Source: Cyprinodon diabolis (taxonomy: Eukaryota > Chordata > Actinopteri > Cyprinodontiformes > Cyprinodontidae). Taken from it: DNA of 64,000 nucleotides. The position numbers and the translations under genes were made by a program. Under the pieces are notes generated by a model. The model was not told the DNA's origin, did no database searches, and saw only the letters and a program-made list of their open reading frames with translations. Shown in pieces: positions 1-11,639 of the stretch. Each line of letters begins with the position of its first letter. The stretch's first letter is position 1. The stretch lies in NCBI GenBank assembly GCA_030533445.1, contig CM060076.1:9704501-9768500 (forward strand), in the 5' to 3' direction.

Positions 1-207
1 TCCGGTGTAGCTGAAAATGGTTGGACTGTAGAAAGGGATGGATGTGAAGTCCTGGCCCAGGTCGGTGTATGGGGCCGGGATGCAGATGGGCTGGCAGGCT
101 TCAGGGGTCAGACCAGGAGACAGGATGCGACTGCCGACTCGACTGGAATCCACCTCTTGGAGCTGCAGGAGGGGCTGATGCTTCTCTGGAGAGGTGGCGG
201 CGGCCAT
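1..207 (-). CDS. esr2: Estrogen receptor beta, N-terminal coding exon (partial)
   Basis: Read on the minus strand, ATG at 207-205 opens 69 uninterrupted codons that run off the left edge. The peptide starts MAAATSPEKHQPLLQLQ and contains the blocks QPICIPAPYTDLG and IPFYSPTIFSYTG. I recognise these from memory as the conserved A/B (AF-1) region of vertebrate, particularly teleost, estrogen receptor beta. ER beta is a ligand-activated nuclear receptor transcription factor that binds estradiol and estrogen response elements. Its DNA-binding and ligand-binding domains would lie left of the window. The start is supported by a purine at -3 (GCGATGG context) and by the family's usual N-terminus. 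Teleosts have two esr2 paralogues; this short piece does not let me choose between them. No damage is visible. Confidence 0.9.
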   Translation of the reverse strand, partial: MAAATSPEKHQPLLQLQEVDSSRVGSRILSPGLTPEACQPICIPAPYTDLGQDFTSIPFYSPTIFSYTG

Positions 208-1332
208 CGCAGCAACAGAAGCTTTCAATTATCCCGAGAAGTGCTACATCGTTAGCAAGAATCGATTTATCAACTTTTATTTTAGGGAACTCCTGAAGCC
301 GGTAGAACCTCAGATCAACATGTCAGTGTTAGGAAGGGTCTTCCAGGCTTTAAGGGACGTTAAGAGAAATCCACACCAGAAACGGTCTAGTCTTCAATCA
401 GAGTTGTGACATTCAAAGCTAAACCCAGTTGCAGCCAGAGGTCCTGTTTTGTGGAAAACCACAACATGATTCTCAGTTGGAGAGTTATTGTGCGTTGAGA
501 GTTTTTCAACCTGAAGTAGAAGACATAAAAGGACAGTATGAGGTAAAAAATTTGTTCAGGGAATTCAATGTTTGGTTACATTCTGTTTAAACCAAATCAG
601 CTGTAGAAAATCTTTAACAGATCATGAAAAAGAAGCTGCATAAATGAGAAAGCAGAGAAAAAGAAGTTTGTTTTCATTTTCTATTTGTTAGTTCAACTCA
701 ATTACAAACAGCTGCACGAAACACTACTAGTAGAATAACTGTAAATATCTAGTACTGTCAAATATCAAATATACTATAAAGAAAGAATATTTGTATAAGT
801 TTATCTGCATTTCCTCCTGATTGTTCTAAAGAAGGCAAGTTATACAGTTCTGGTATCTCATTTATAAAATATTATGTTAAATCCATGAATCCAAATGTGT
901 AAAAAATGGGCTAAAAACAATATGTGTTAAACATGGGCCAAAATATTCCTGTCTGATTAATGATTTATTAAAACTCAATTTGTGATTTGTTAAATCTTCA
1001 GTTGTCAAAACTGAGACTAAAACTTTGCCAGATTGAAGGAAAATTTCTTGATTTAAATTTTTTTTTTTAATGAAGCTCCAGCATTCGTTAAAAAATTGTG
1101 TTGCCCCAGTTTGAGTATAGGCTCTACACTAGTGAAATCACCCCATATATGTATAGCATATATGTGTTTTTTTGTTTTTTTAAATAACGTTGCTGATCAG
1201 CATGTCTACGTCTCATTATCCTTTATTTTTATTTATAAATCCTGTAAAAAAATGACACAGGGTCAGATGCCTACTCTGAACTAAGGGACATCATCACTCC
1301 AAACAAACTGTTTGCAGCATTTTGTCTCAACA
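208..1332. other. esr2 5' UTR, then non-coding DNA
   Basis: The bases just right of the start codon must be esr2 5' UTR, but its length is not visible. On the minus strand an acceptor-like CGGCTTCAG sits at about 296-304, with a branch-like CTAAC some 30 bases upstream, so the exon may begin near 295. This is weak. The remainder is AT-rich, and I see no coding or RNA signal in it. Confidence 0.4.
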
Positions 1333-1640
1333 GGGCAAGGCAAGGCAACTTCATTGGTATAGCACAATTCAGTACAAAGACAATGCACAGTGCTTTACAT
1401 GATTAAAATATAGGAAAATAAAACAGAATCAAAGCAAGTAGGAAAAAATAAATAAAATAAAAAATGCAGAAACAAAAAAGAATATCAAAAACAGTTGGAC
1501 TAAAGAAAATAAAAAAGTTGAACTAATGATGTTTTAGTTGAACTGTTTAACTAGAACAGTCGAAGGCAATCCTTAACAAATGTGTTTTTAGTCTTGATTT
1601 AAAGGAACTCAGGCTTTCCGCACTTTTACAGTTTGACAAC
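1333..1640 (-). repeat. L2-like LINE 3' end
   Basis: The left edge carries the GGCAAGGCAAGGCAAC motif and a GTGCTTTACA block, typical of fish LINE 3' tails read in reverse. On the minus strand, about 1636-1555 translates to LSSFKSRLKTHLLRIAFDC, which matches the C-terminus of L2-type ORF2 proteins as I know them. Only the extreme 3' end survives, as usual for 5'-truncated LINE copies. Confidence 0.65.
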
Positions 1641-1679
1641 ATGGCAATTTAGCCGTAGGATAAAATAATTAGAAGTGTG

Positions 1680-2055
1680 CTGATCAATGTTATCATGTTA
1701 ATAAGGGCAAAAACAATTAATCAGTTATTGAAATAATCTTCAACTAATTTAGTAAACAGTTAATTGTTCACAGGAGTGTAGAGTAGCTGACAGAGCAAGC
1801 CACCTTGAGCAGCAATTATACCAAAATTGTAAAACAAATGTGTAAACATTATGTATTACAGATATAAATCTTTTTGGTCTGTCATTATGCTCTATCCAGA
1901 AACGCTTAAGTGGAAAAGCTTTATTTTCACTTGGTTTAATTTCCTAAAAAGTCTTCTTTAAGCAACCTTTGTCTATCCGATTATTAATCAATTAATCTAA
2001 ATAAATCATTTACAAATTAATTTGAAAAATAAGCGGTCGTTGCAGCCTTATTGCT
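1680..2055. repeat. Degenerate hAT-type element relic
   Basis: Both ends carry stretches of ATTAATCAATTAAT type, and the right end reads CGTTGCAGCC. The combination resembles the termini of the better-preserved element at 10216-11631 (TAGGGCTGCAACTAACG...). No intact terminal repeat or target duplication is visible, so the boundaries are approximate. Confidence 0.45.
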
Positions 2056-3989
2056 AACAAAAACTGACAAAGAAAATTAAATTCTAGTTTTCATTGTTTT
2101 AACTGAAATTAAAAGAAAAACTAGACCTTACAAAGAAGCTAGAACAAACTGAAAGTTTACAAAACTGATCAATACTAACTGAATTTCAAGACAATGTGCT
2201 TAGATTTTAGATTTTGTTTTTGTCTTTAATCATAACGTATTAATATGAAGTCTAGCTTGAGGTTGCGGTTTTCTCTAATACATTACCCCAACATGTAAGT
2301 ATGGCAGTCAGGTCATTTGCATTGCTGCAGATGTCCTTCCTTATCTGGGATGTTATTTATTTTTTTAAGTCTCACCCCCGGTATGTACAGTTAGTTGTAA
2401 CAAAAAAGAAAAACTATATCTAAAACTAATAAAAACTAAATTAAAACTGAACAATTAAAAAGAAATAAAAACAAAAAAGTAGCAAAAACGCTAAAAAAAA
2501 ACAACTAGTAAATCAAAACTAATGAAGCAAATTTTAATTTCAAAACTATCTTAACCCTGGTCTTGATCCAACTTTTTAATTTCCAGCACAGTAAAAATAT
2601 TGCAGCGTTAAGTATTGACTGACATTGATACTGACCCAATATTATATCAGCATTAATCATACATACACATACTTTTACTACTCGATAGACTCGAAAGTAC
2701 CAGAATTAACAACCAAAGAAATGAGAATAATTGACCCATTTCTTATTAACCAATGGCGATGCAAACTTTAAACAGACGCAGAGTGTTTCTATCAACTTAC
2801 ATAGGAGATTCTAGATGCAGGCGGATATATTACGATACTTTCTTGGTTGTTGATATCAGATCGAATTATCCGATTGCTTAAAATAGTTAATTAAGTGGTA
2901 GTCTCCTTAATATTATGCATTCTAATATTTATATCCTTTTTTTAAATCACTAATAAAGATTTTTTACAGTAATTGAAGACAAACACCGTCTTCTACGTTT
3001 TATCGTCTTTATGCATGTAAATCCAAATGATGTACTATAACACCGTAGAAAAAAATGGAAGCTCTTACAATATTTTTTTATGGTTAAAGGTAAAATATTT
3101 CTAGGAATTCCATGTTCTCCTTCTGTTTCTCAGATAAAAGATTGCAATGCAAGTTTAAAAAATATATATATATATATGACAGAATTTATGTTGTCCAAAG
3201 GGTAGGCAACTTGTACGTTAATACCAGCAGTGCAGATCCAAGCCTTGTACTGTACAGTTGAGGAACAGTTCCTTTTTTCCCCTTTTAGTAAATGCAGCAG
3301 TCAATCATTCCTACAAGCCAGGAGTTTGTCTTCAATCAATTTTAGTACACTATGTCTCTACTTTCTGGCTCAAACCCTCGAGTGCAAGTCATTCAGTTCT
3401 TTACCCGAAAAGAAAAAAAAAAAATCTTTGACAAATACCACACAGAAATGTTGTTCTTTCTGGCCAACAAAACTGCTTGATTGGTCGGAGTCAGAATGAA
3501 ATGAGTTTTGCTGAAAATTGGCATCAATTAGATACAGAACATTAAAGGTAATCGTGGATTACTTTGGAAGCTGTGACTGGAGGTACCATGGGGGTTCTTT
3601 CCTAATATTTCCTGCCATGAATTGAATTAAACCAAGAAGGATCCCTCAGACAGCTGTGAAAACTCACTGAAAACTGGATCCATGTAAGAAAGACAAATAT
3701 TATTGAAGCTCATTCGCCGTCAGAGACGTTTCACATTGAAATATCCAAAGCAAACTGTGTGAACAAGCAACAAGAGAAAGACCATGGTTGATTACTGACT
3801 TATTATTCTAAAGGTGTTTTTATTATATCAAATCAGAGGTCCTGCTGATTTTCTTACTCATGTTAAATGCTTTGTTAAACTATTACTTTTTAAATATATC
3901 CGTTAGCATTATTACCTCCAACTACATGGCTTAGAACTTTCTTTAACGACTACTTCCAACCACCTTTAGAACACACGTTTCTGCTAAAT
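2056..3989. other. AT-rich non-coding DNA
   Basis: Poly-A and poly-T runs and a short (TA)n at about 3160-3177. The only ORF of note (3230-3499, 89 codons) has low-complexity composition and no recognisable motif. I see no gene here. Confidence 0.6.
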
Positions 3990-4400
3990 TTAATGGGTGC
4001 AAAGTGCTGCACATACCAAGGGAATAAAAGTGTATACAAACAACAAAACTTTTTAAAAGAATTAAACAACTAAAATAAATAAAAGAAAAAAAGTTGATTA
4101 AAAAGTAATACAAGCCACACAATATAAAAACTGAAAGAGTCTCATACTGTGCTAAAAGCCAAAGAATAAAAATAAAGCCAACGAATAAAAATAGGTTTTA
4201 AGATGGGTTATTAAAAATAGACAGTGAGGAAGATTGTCTAATGAGAAGGGGAAGCTCACTTCACAATTTTCGAGCATTACCTGAAAAAGTTTTGTCCACT
4301 CTGGGCTTCTGTCTGAATCTCAGTACCCGAGGCCCCAAGTAGGAGCATAGAGGTGGAGAGGCTCAGAGGTAAACTGGGGCCAAAACATTTAAACACAAAT
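3990..4400 (-). repeat. Dispersed repeat resembling a LINE 3' region
   Basis: The left end has GCAAAGTGCTGCACA followed by A-rich sequence. Further right comes a conserved-looking block around AAAATAGGTTTTAAGATGGG. The layout (a GTGCTG...ACA tail followed by an A-rich body) resembles reverse-oriented 3' regions of fish non-LTR elements. No coding part is seen and the family is not assigned. Confidence 0.4.
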
Positions 4401-4585
4401 AAAAGAATCTAAAAACACCTTTTTTTCTTTGATTCTCTAAGGATCTTTGTCTGCGGTAAGAGACCTCATTCTGATAAAAAAAAATATATATATATTTTCA
4501 TAAACGTCAGAGATTTGATAAGGATTGCAAGAAAATTCAGAGAATTATATCTTTGTATTAATTGCAATTAACTTATAAGCATTTA

Positions 4586-5585
4586 TACAACAAAACAGAA
4601 ATCTCAATAAGTCATTTTTTCTTAAAATAAGTGCATTTTTTCTTGAATTGAGGAGGTAAGTGAGACACTTTGCCAATGGAACTAGACTATTTAATTTTAA
4701 AATAAGAAAAAAAAAAACAATGTTGTCTTATTTCAGTGCATATTATCTAATTATCTTATTTTAAGAGTAAAAATACCCATTCCATTGGCAGATCATCTTA
4801 TTTACCTGCTCAAATTAAGGATAAATACTAGGGATGTACAATATAATCAGCCCCCTGCCTGTATCGGCCTTAAAACTGAATATCGGACATCGGCCACCCC
4901 ACCGATATTTAACCCAATATTTGATCAGCTTCTGAGTTTCTAAAGTCTAAAAAAAAAAAAAATAAATACTTCTTCCTCAAAAACTTCTTTTTTACAGACT
5001 TAAAAACTTCTAAAGACGAGGGAAAAAATATTGATACATTAAAATATCACAATATCTTCATATGCTGGTACATTGCCATTTAAAAACACCATATCAATCT
5101 CTTTTACTAATGAAATATTGCTGTATGTCATCTTTATGCTACGAAATCCCCCAAAAATTCACGAAATGTTGCCATATTTTTATATGTTGATATATTGACG
5201 CGGTATCGATCTATTTTACTATCAAAATCTCACAAGAATTTGCAAAATATCACGAGAGTTTGTAACAGAACGATGACATTTCACGAGATTTTGAAAGTAA
5301 AATAGATCGATACCGCGTTTTTTAAAAATCAATTTGATATCAGCATATAAAAATATATTTGAGTATATTTTTTTTCAAAGTGTCAGAAATGGATAACAAA
5401 ACTGCTATTTTCAATGACTACGTATTTTTGTCCAGCTTTAACATCGGTATCAATATCGGTTATCGGCTACATGAGTTGTAAAATATCGGCATATCGGATA
5501 TCGGCCAAAATCCCAATATCGTGCATCCCTAGTAAATACACTTGATTGAAAATTTTTTACTTATTTCCAGGTCGTTTTTGCAGTG
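4586..5585. mobile_element. Palindromic CACTGCAAA-type MITE, copy A, interrupted
   Basis: The right end is TTTTTGCAGTG and the left end is a decayed version of its complement. Internal landmarks shared with the other copies in this window are CTTTGCCAATGGAA and CCATTGGCAGATCATC, which are themselves inverted, so the element is a long imperfect palindrome. Without the insertion at 4829-5531 it would be close to 300 bp. No coding capacity. Confidence 0.75.
4829..5531. mobile_element. Non-autonomous hAT-type element inside a MITE
   Basis: The ends are TAGGGATGTACAATAT and its near-complement ATATCGTGCATCCCTA. Flanking 8-mers ATAAATAC (4821-4828) and GTAAATAC (5532-5539) form an 8-bp target duplication with one mismatch, as expected for hAT transposition. 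It sits in copy A of the CACTGCAAA MITE and splits the block that other copies carry intact. Inside, 5199-5220 and 5296-5317 are perfect 22-bp inverted repeats. No transposase is present. Confidence 0.85.
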
Positions 5586-5989
5586 TACAGTTTAGGTTAA
5601 AAGTACAGCTGAGTAGAAAACACAAAAATAGTACCCACAAAGACCAGCACTAATAAAAGTTATCTTTACTGAGTTAAATGCAAAAACTAGGCATCCAAGA
5701 AACTACACAATAGTACAAAAAACCTAAACCCTAAACTACTCACTGTTCACTCATTCAAATTTAACAATAACAAAAGTTGGAATCAGACAGAAAAAAGTTC
5801 AAAGTAATGCAAAAAGTATCCACCTTTCAAGACTAAAACGAATAAAAAAAAATATATAAAATAACAAAATGAGGAAAACAAATTATGGCAGAACAAATTA
5901 GCGCATGTAACATATTTATTAACACAGCAAAGTGTATCTATTGATAAAATGTGCTGTACTTTTCATTTTAACAAAGCGTCTTTTGAAAT
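5586..5989. other. AT-rich non-coding DNA
   Basis: Simple AT-rich sequence. I see no gene or clear repeat. Confidence 0.6.
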
Positions 5990-6629
5990 CAGTGGCGGTT
6001 GACCAGTAGAGGGACATAAAAGAACAAATGAAAATTAAATTATTAAATTAAAATATTTTGAAATATATTCATAGATTTTTTTAAATGTGCAAGATAAATA
6101 TTTAATCTTCCATGATAAGTAAATCTGTTTAGTTCGTCGTCGAATTGGTGACATATTTCCGCCCTGGGGCGCAAAATTCTTTAATCATAGACTCTTATTA
6201 AAAGTTGTCCATGCGCAGTAGCTCCTCAATACAAAAAATAGGATCCTCCTGGGGGGCAACTTGTACCCAGAGCTAAAAGCAACTTTATTTGCACACCACC
6301 TCCTGTCACAGCGCTGATGTCAGTCATCTGTTACAAATTGCGGCTGATTGACAGGCTTATATAATTATTGAGCAACAAGGCTTGGCTAAATGCATGCAGC
6401 GAGGCTAATGCTTTATTCTTCTTTCCCTTTTCAAACGTCAGGATCTTACCCAACATGGATTAAGACAGGTAGGACTGATTTAAAGCCCTCTTAAAAAATT
6501 ATAATGATTTTTTTTTTGCTGTTGGCACAGTTTTAAATATACTGGTGTGATACCTTCGTATATATTTGATTGGTTTTTGGTATACGTCTATTTTGAATTA
6601 ATAGCCGAAAATTCCACCCGCCGCCACTG
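5990..6629. mobile_element. Non-autonomous hAT-type element (CAGTGGCGG ends)
   Basis: The left end is CAGTGGCGGTTGACC and the right end is its near-complement ...CCGCCGCCACTG. Flanks TTTGAAAT (5982-5989) and TTTCAAAT (6630-6637) make an 8-bp duplication with one mismatch. The interior has no transposase. It contains an ATG-plus-GTAGG segment near 6452-6470 that runs into a stop within three codons. The terminal motif resembles that of the element at 18438-19412. Confidence 0.8.
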
Positions 6630-6637
6630 TTTCAAAT

Positions 6638-8574
6638 GATACTTACTGTAGCTCTCTGTACCTTTATGTGTTCAAACAAAACCTGGTTTTTAAGGCGTGA
6701 AGTCAGTCATGATGGACGCTTCACATTAGTTATTAAAGAAAAAGTAAAAAAGAAAGTTAATTCAAATTACTGAAAGATTTGTTCCAAGTTAACTAGTTAC
6801 CAAAAGGGGGCAAATGATGTATAATACTGATGATAAAAAAAAACTCTTAGACGCTGTGCTGGTGCTTTTTCATGCTGCAGAATTACCGTATTAGAAAACT
6901 TCAATTCATTTAAAGCGTTTTTCTCTTTAATCTTAAATCAACTAGGTTTTCAATCCCTTGCATAACTGACATTATTTAACAAAAATTGTTCTGCATACAG
7001 TTAATCGAAACAGTTATGTCATTTAAGAAGTGAAATGCTAAAGCAATTTTATATTGTTAAAAAAAAAGATCTGATCTTGTGTTTTTACATATATTAATGG
7101 ATCCCCCCCCCCCCCATTAATTTTGTTTCCCATTGGCCAAAGCACTGATTGTTCTCTGCAGGACTTTCAGAATATTCTCTGCTTATTTAAAATGAACACT
7201 TTAATATTCTGAAATCACAGGGCGCAGCTACGCCATCCTACAGGACATTTAATCAAAGGCAATAAATCCCTGCTCAGATCAAATAAAACCCACTTATTAC
7301 CACAATTCCAAATTTAGAGGGTTTCCACCGAGTCTTGGAGGGTACATCACGACCAGTGCAGCCTGAAGGAGCATGGCAGATGTACACTGAGCTTATCCAC
7401 AGGCTTTTACTAAAAAACACCAGCTACGGTCGGTCATCAGAGAATCTGGAGCAGGACAGGCACACTGGCCTCACGTCAAGGCTACAACCCCATCTCAACT
7501 ACTGTGGGCTGACATTACTTTAAGTACTTATTATAATGATTTTAGCAGAGTGGCGGCAAATTGATAATCGATAGGACCAAATAAAATTACTTTAAAAAAT
7601 AATCTTTCTCCAAGATATCAAAAACTCTTACGAAAATGATCAGGCATTGTAGTGACAATGTGAACTGAACATTCTACCTATAGACAGCTAGTGAGAAGCA
7701 CACACCTCCAAATTGGGTGGTTGGCTACTAAGAAACTTTAGTATAAATTCTGCAAGCAGCTGTTTAAATGTTAACATTCATTTGTCAAGAGAAGCGAATG
7801 TCATCATATTTAGCAAAAATAAATGATCAGATTCTCTGCAATTGATGAAAACCTATTAGAGCTTGAGAGCCTCCATGTAATCAGGAGTAAGAAAAGGCTG
7901 CATTCTATGAAATATGTCAACAGAGCCCCCACCTGGAGAAAATATTACTTTACTGGACAGAGCGCTTGGTCATGCATAGCTTTCTGCACAGAAAACTCCC
8001 TGACTCCAATCCCTTCCTCCCGCTGATTAAAAATATGGATGGTGGTTCCTCCACTACATCATTGAGGAAAAAGTAGCCTAATGACTGCCTTCACACTCAA
8101 ACTTCACACTTTTCCAAATTTGCAGCTATTCTGTAATGTTAATTTAGACCCTGGGATTTATAGAACAGTGCTATTCCAGTTTAAAGAGGGCCTTGCTACA
8201 TTTTGCTCTAATGAAGCTTGCACTATATAAGCCTCCCACTAAAAAAGTAACGCCACAGCCAAATGAAACATAAGAAAAAAAGTGATTCAAAGTTATTCAC
8301 AGAGGGACAATTTATCACACAGTTAACACAGGGCAGCAAAAGAGAATTTCCAGTAAGAAATGACTCCTTTTAAAAAGATAACTAGGATGCTATTTGTTGC
8401 CTTGCAACAAATTACCAACTAAAAACTTTAGAAAACATCAGTGGGTTGTTAGGTGGTTCTTCTCCCCAGAAGCCAAAAAAGCAGAATTACTCTAATGCAA
8501 TAAATCCCGGATTAATTTAGCTAACATTTGATTTTTCTCTTTACAGCTGACTGGAGCTGCAGACATGTGTTATA
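6638..8574. other. Non-coding DNA
   Basis: AT-rich with a poly-C run at about 7105-7115. ORFs of 60-70 codons at 7335-7523 and 7823-8026 have no recognisable motif or splice context. I see no gene. Confidence 0.55.
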
Positions 8575-8576
8575 TA

Positions 8577-10174
8577 CAGGTAAAAGTCAGTAAATTAGAA
8601 TATTTTGAAAAACTTGATTTATTTCAGTAATTGCATTCAAAAGGTGTAACTTGTACATTATATTTATTCATTGCACACAGACTGATGCATTCAAATGTTT
8701 ATTTCATTTAATTTTGATGATTTGAAGTGGCAACAAATTAAAATACAAAATTTCGTGTGTCACAAAATTAGAATATTACTTAAGGCTAATACAAAAAAGG
8801 GATTTTTTAGACTGAAAAGTATGAAAATGAAAAATATGAGCATGTACAATAATCAATACTTGGTTGGAGCTCCTTTTGCCTCAATTACTGCATTAATGCG
8901 GCGTGGCATGGAATCGATGAGTTTCTGGCACTGCTCAGGTGTTATGAGAGCCCAGGTTGCTCTGATAGTGGCCTTCAACTCTTCTGCGTTTTTGGGTCTG
9001 GCATTCTGCATCTTCTTTTTCACAATACCCCACAGATTTTCTATGGGGCTAAGGTCAGGGGAGTTGGCTGGCCAATTTAGAACAGAAATACCATGGTCCG
9101 TAAACAAGGCACGGGTAGATTTTGCGATGTGTGCAGGCGCCAAGTCCTGTTGGAACCTGAAATCTCCATCTCCATAGAGCAGGTCAGCAGCAGGAAGCAT
9201 GAAGTGCTCTAAAACTTGCTGGTAGATGGCTGCGTTGACCCTGGATCTCAGGAAACAGAGTGGGCCGACACCAGCAGATGACATGGCACCCCAAACTATC
9301 ACTGATGGTGGAAACTTTACACTAGACTTCAGACAACGTGGATCCTGTGCCTCTCCTGTCTTCCTCCAGACTCTGGGACCTCGATTTCCAAAGGAAATGC
9401 AAACTTTGCTTTCGTCAGAAAACATGACTTTGGACCACTCAGCAGCAGTCCAGCTTTTTTTTCCTTAGCCCAGGTGAGACGCTTTTCGCGCTGTTTCTTG
9501 GTCAACAGTGGCTTGACACGAGGTATGCGGCAGTTGAAACCCATGTCTTTCAAGCGTCTCTTGGTGTTGGATCTTGAAGCACAGACTCCAGCAGCTGTCC
9601 ACTCCTTGTGAATCTCCCCCACATTTTTCAATGGGTTTTTTTTCACAACCTTGACTAGAGCGTGGTGATCCCTATCGCTTGTACACTTTTTCTGACCACA
9701 GTTTTTCCTTCCCTTTGCCTCTCTATTAATGTGTTTGGACACAGAGCTCTGAGATCAGCCAGCCTCTTCAGCAATAACCTTTTGTGTCTTTCCCTCCTTG
9801 TGCAATGTGTCGATGGTCGCCTTTTGGTCAGCTGTCAAATCTGAAGTCTTCCCCATGTTTGTGTCGGCTTCAGAACTGGACTGAGAGACCATTTAAAGCC
9901 CTTTGCAGGTGTTTTGAGTTAATCAGCTGATTAGTTTGTGGCACCAGGTGTCTTCAAAATTTAACCCTTACACAATATTCTAATTTTGTGACACACGGAA
10001 TTTTGTATTTTCATTTGTTGCCACTTCAAATCATCAAAATTAAATGAAATAAACATTTGAATGCATTAGTCTGTGCGCAATGAATAAATATAATGTACAA
10101 GTTACACCATTTGAATGCAATTACTGAAATAAATCAAGTTTTTCAAAATATTCTAATTTACTGACTTTTACCTG
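8577..10174 (-). mobile_element. Tc1-like transposon, near complete
   Basis: Long inverted repeats occupy 8577-8777 and 9974-10174, about 201 bp each. The ends are CAGGTAAAAGTCAGTAAA and its complement, flanked on both sides by TA, the target duplication of the Tc1/mariner superfamily. The 1598-bp element holds one transposase gene on the minus strand (8853-9856). The arms differ at only a scattering of positions, so the insertion is not very old, but the gene is broken. Confidence 0.93.
8853..9856 (-). pseudogene. Tc1-like transposase, disrupted
   Basis: The frame opens with ATG at 9856-9854 and an N-terminal helix-turn-helix region, then meets a TGA at 9757-9755 about 33 codons in. A second lesion, a 1-base frameshift in the A/T homopolymer at 9455-9462, separates the N-terminal half from the catalytic half. 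The catalytic half (9425-8853) shows MFSDESKV with the first Asp, QQDLAPAH with the second, and SPIENLW with the Glu. I count 34 residues between the second Asp and the Glu, so this is the DD34E pattern of Tc1-type enzymes. It ends RRINAVIEAKGAPTKY before a stop, a family-typical C-terminus. The enzyme would cut and paste the element at TA sites. With a stop and a frameshift, this copy should be inactive. Confidence 0.92.
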
Positions 10175-10215
10175 TAAATTATAAGCATATCAAATCCACG
10201 CTAGATGGTCTAAAC

Positions 10216-11631
10216 TAGGGCTGCAACTAACGATTATTTAAAAAAAAATAAATAAATAAATAAAAAAAAATCGATGAATCGGCCGATTATTTTTTCGATT
10301 AATCGATGAATCGGACAAAAAATATTTTTTATATTAACCTCTTTATTCCAAAATAAACATTTTAGACAGAACAAACAAGCACACCAGTACAGGTTGCTCA
10401 TTAACTGTCCTGGTGCAATATGAAAAATAAATGTTTGTGTTAAAACTATGCAAACTTACATGAGAAATGTAGCTGTACATCCACAAAATATAGGGTACTT
10501 TGTTTCATAAAGTGCAAAAAAAGACATTTTTGTTTTTAAATCACCTAAGGGGTTCAAACAATAGGTCCCCCCATTTCAACAAATGAGTTTTTTTTTTTTT
10601 ACTAGAAGAGTTCTGCCTTTTAAGACAGGAAAGTATAGCAGTTAAAGTTGCTACTTGAGAAAATACTTAACCATAGAGATAAAAATAGCCCTGTGATTCA
10701 AATTATAAATTGTATTTGGAATAAAAATGAGAGAACTAGGGGTGCTAAAAAACACATCCTCCAAAGACCCATATTTACATGGGAATGTGGCATATAATTA
10801 ATTGACATATTACTGATCTTGCTGGATTTTATTCTGCTTTACTTCCATAAATTGCAGGATCTTCTTTACTTTATCTTTGCCAGAAGATTTAAACTTTAAA
10901 AGCCTTGCCCTCATAATTTGCAAGTTAATTTATTTATAAAGAAAATATAAACGCTGCTTAAGCTAATTCAAATGAAATTAAAAGTAAAATAAGTAGCTAA
11001 TCTTATTACTTTCTGTAACCTACTTACAAGGTAAGGAAAGCATCAGATGAGCTACCTGAGAAACTAACGTTACGTTTCCCCACTTTAAAACGAAACAAAC
11101 ATGGTGGTTCCGTGCCATGTTAATTTGTTTTGACAAAAGTTGCATGTTACGACTTTTTTCACTTTACAAAGCGCAGGCTATTTTAATTATTGTGATCAAT
11201 TTGCGCCGTCAATCCCAGCGCATGCAGTCCTGCGGCTGAAGCGCTGAGAGGGACTCATGCGGGAGCCGGAGAAAGGGGTTGGGATGGGGGAGGCGCCCCA
11301 CGGCAGAGTAGGAACGATACATGCTTTCTCGTAAGAGTCTCCAAAAGTCGCCATTGACACCGTAAAAAGTCGCCAGATTTGTCGCTAGTCGCTTTCTTGA
11401 AAAATAGTCGCTGGAGGGGTCTGAAAAGTCGCTGAGTTGGCAACACTGCACCTGCGGCACTGACTCGCTCTGCCGTATTTTTTTTCTTCCCCCGTTTCAG
11501 TCAAGTGGATGTGATGACGGCGGCGGCGGATGACGCATTAATTGTGCGACACAACTAATTGATGATGAAATTCGTTACCAACGCTTTTAAAAGTCGATTA
11601 TCGATTTTATCGATTCGTTGTTGCAGCCCTA
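10216..11631. mobile_element. Non-autonomous hAT-type element, 1.4 kb
   Basis: The ends are TAGGGCTGCAACTAACGA and the matching ...TTGTTGCAGCCCTA, with ATCGATTAATCG stretches inside both. The flanking 8-mers are identical: GTCTAAAC at 10208-10215 and 11632-11639. This is the hAT signature. No transposase ORF is present. The right third (about 11200-11560) is CpG-rich and includes a GTCGCC/AGTCGCT-rich segment at 11340-11440. The ORFs at 11209-11460 on the minus strand fall there and look incidental. Confidence 0.9.
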
Positions 11632-11639
11632 GTCTAAAC

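Noticed and set aside
11209..11460. 83-codon minus-strand ORF
   Set aside because: Lies in the CpG-rich part of a hAT-type element and is made of repeated GTCGCC/AGTCGCT-type sequence. No protein motif.
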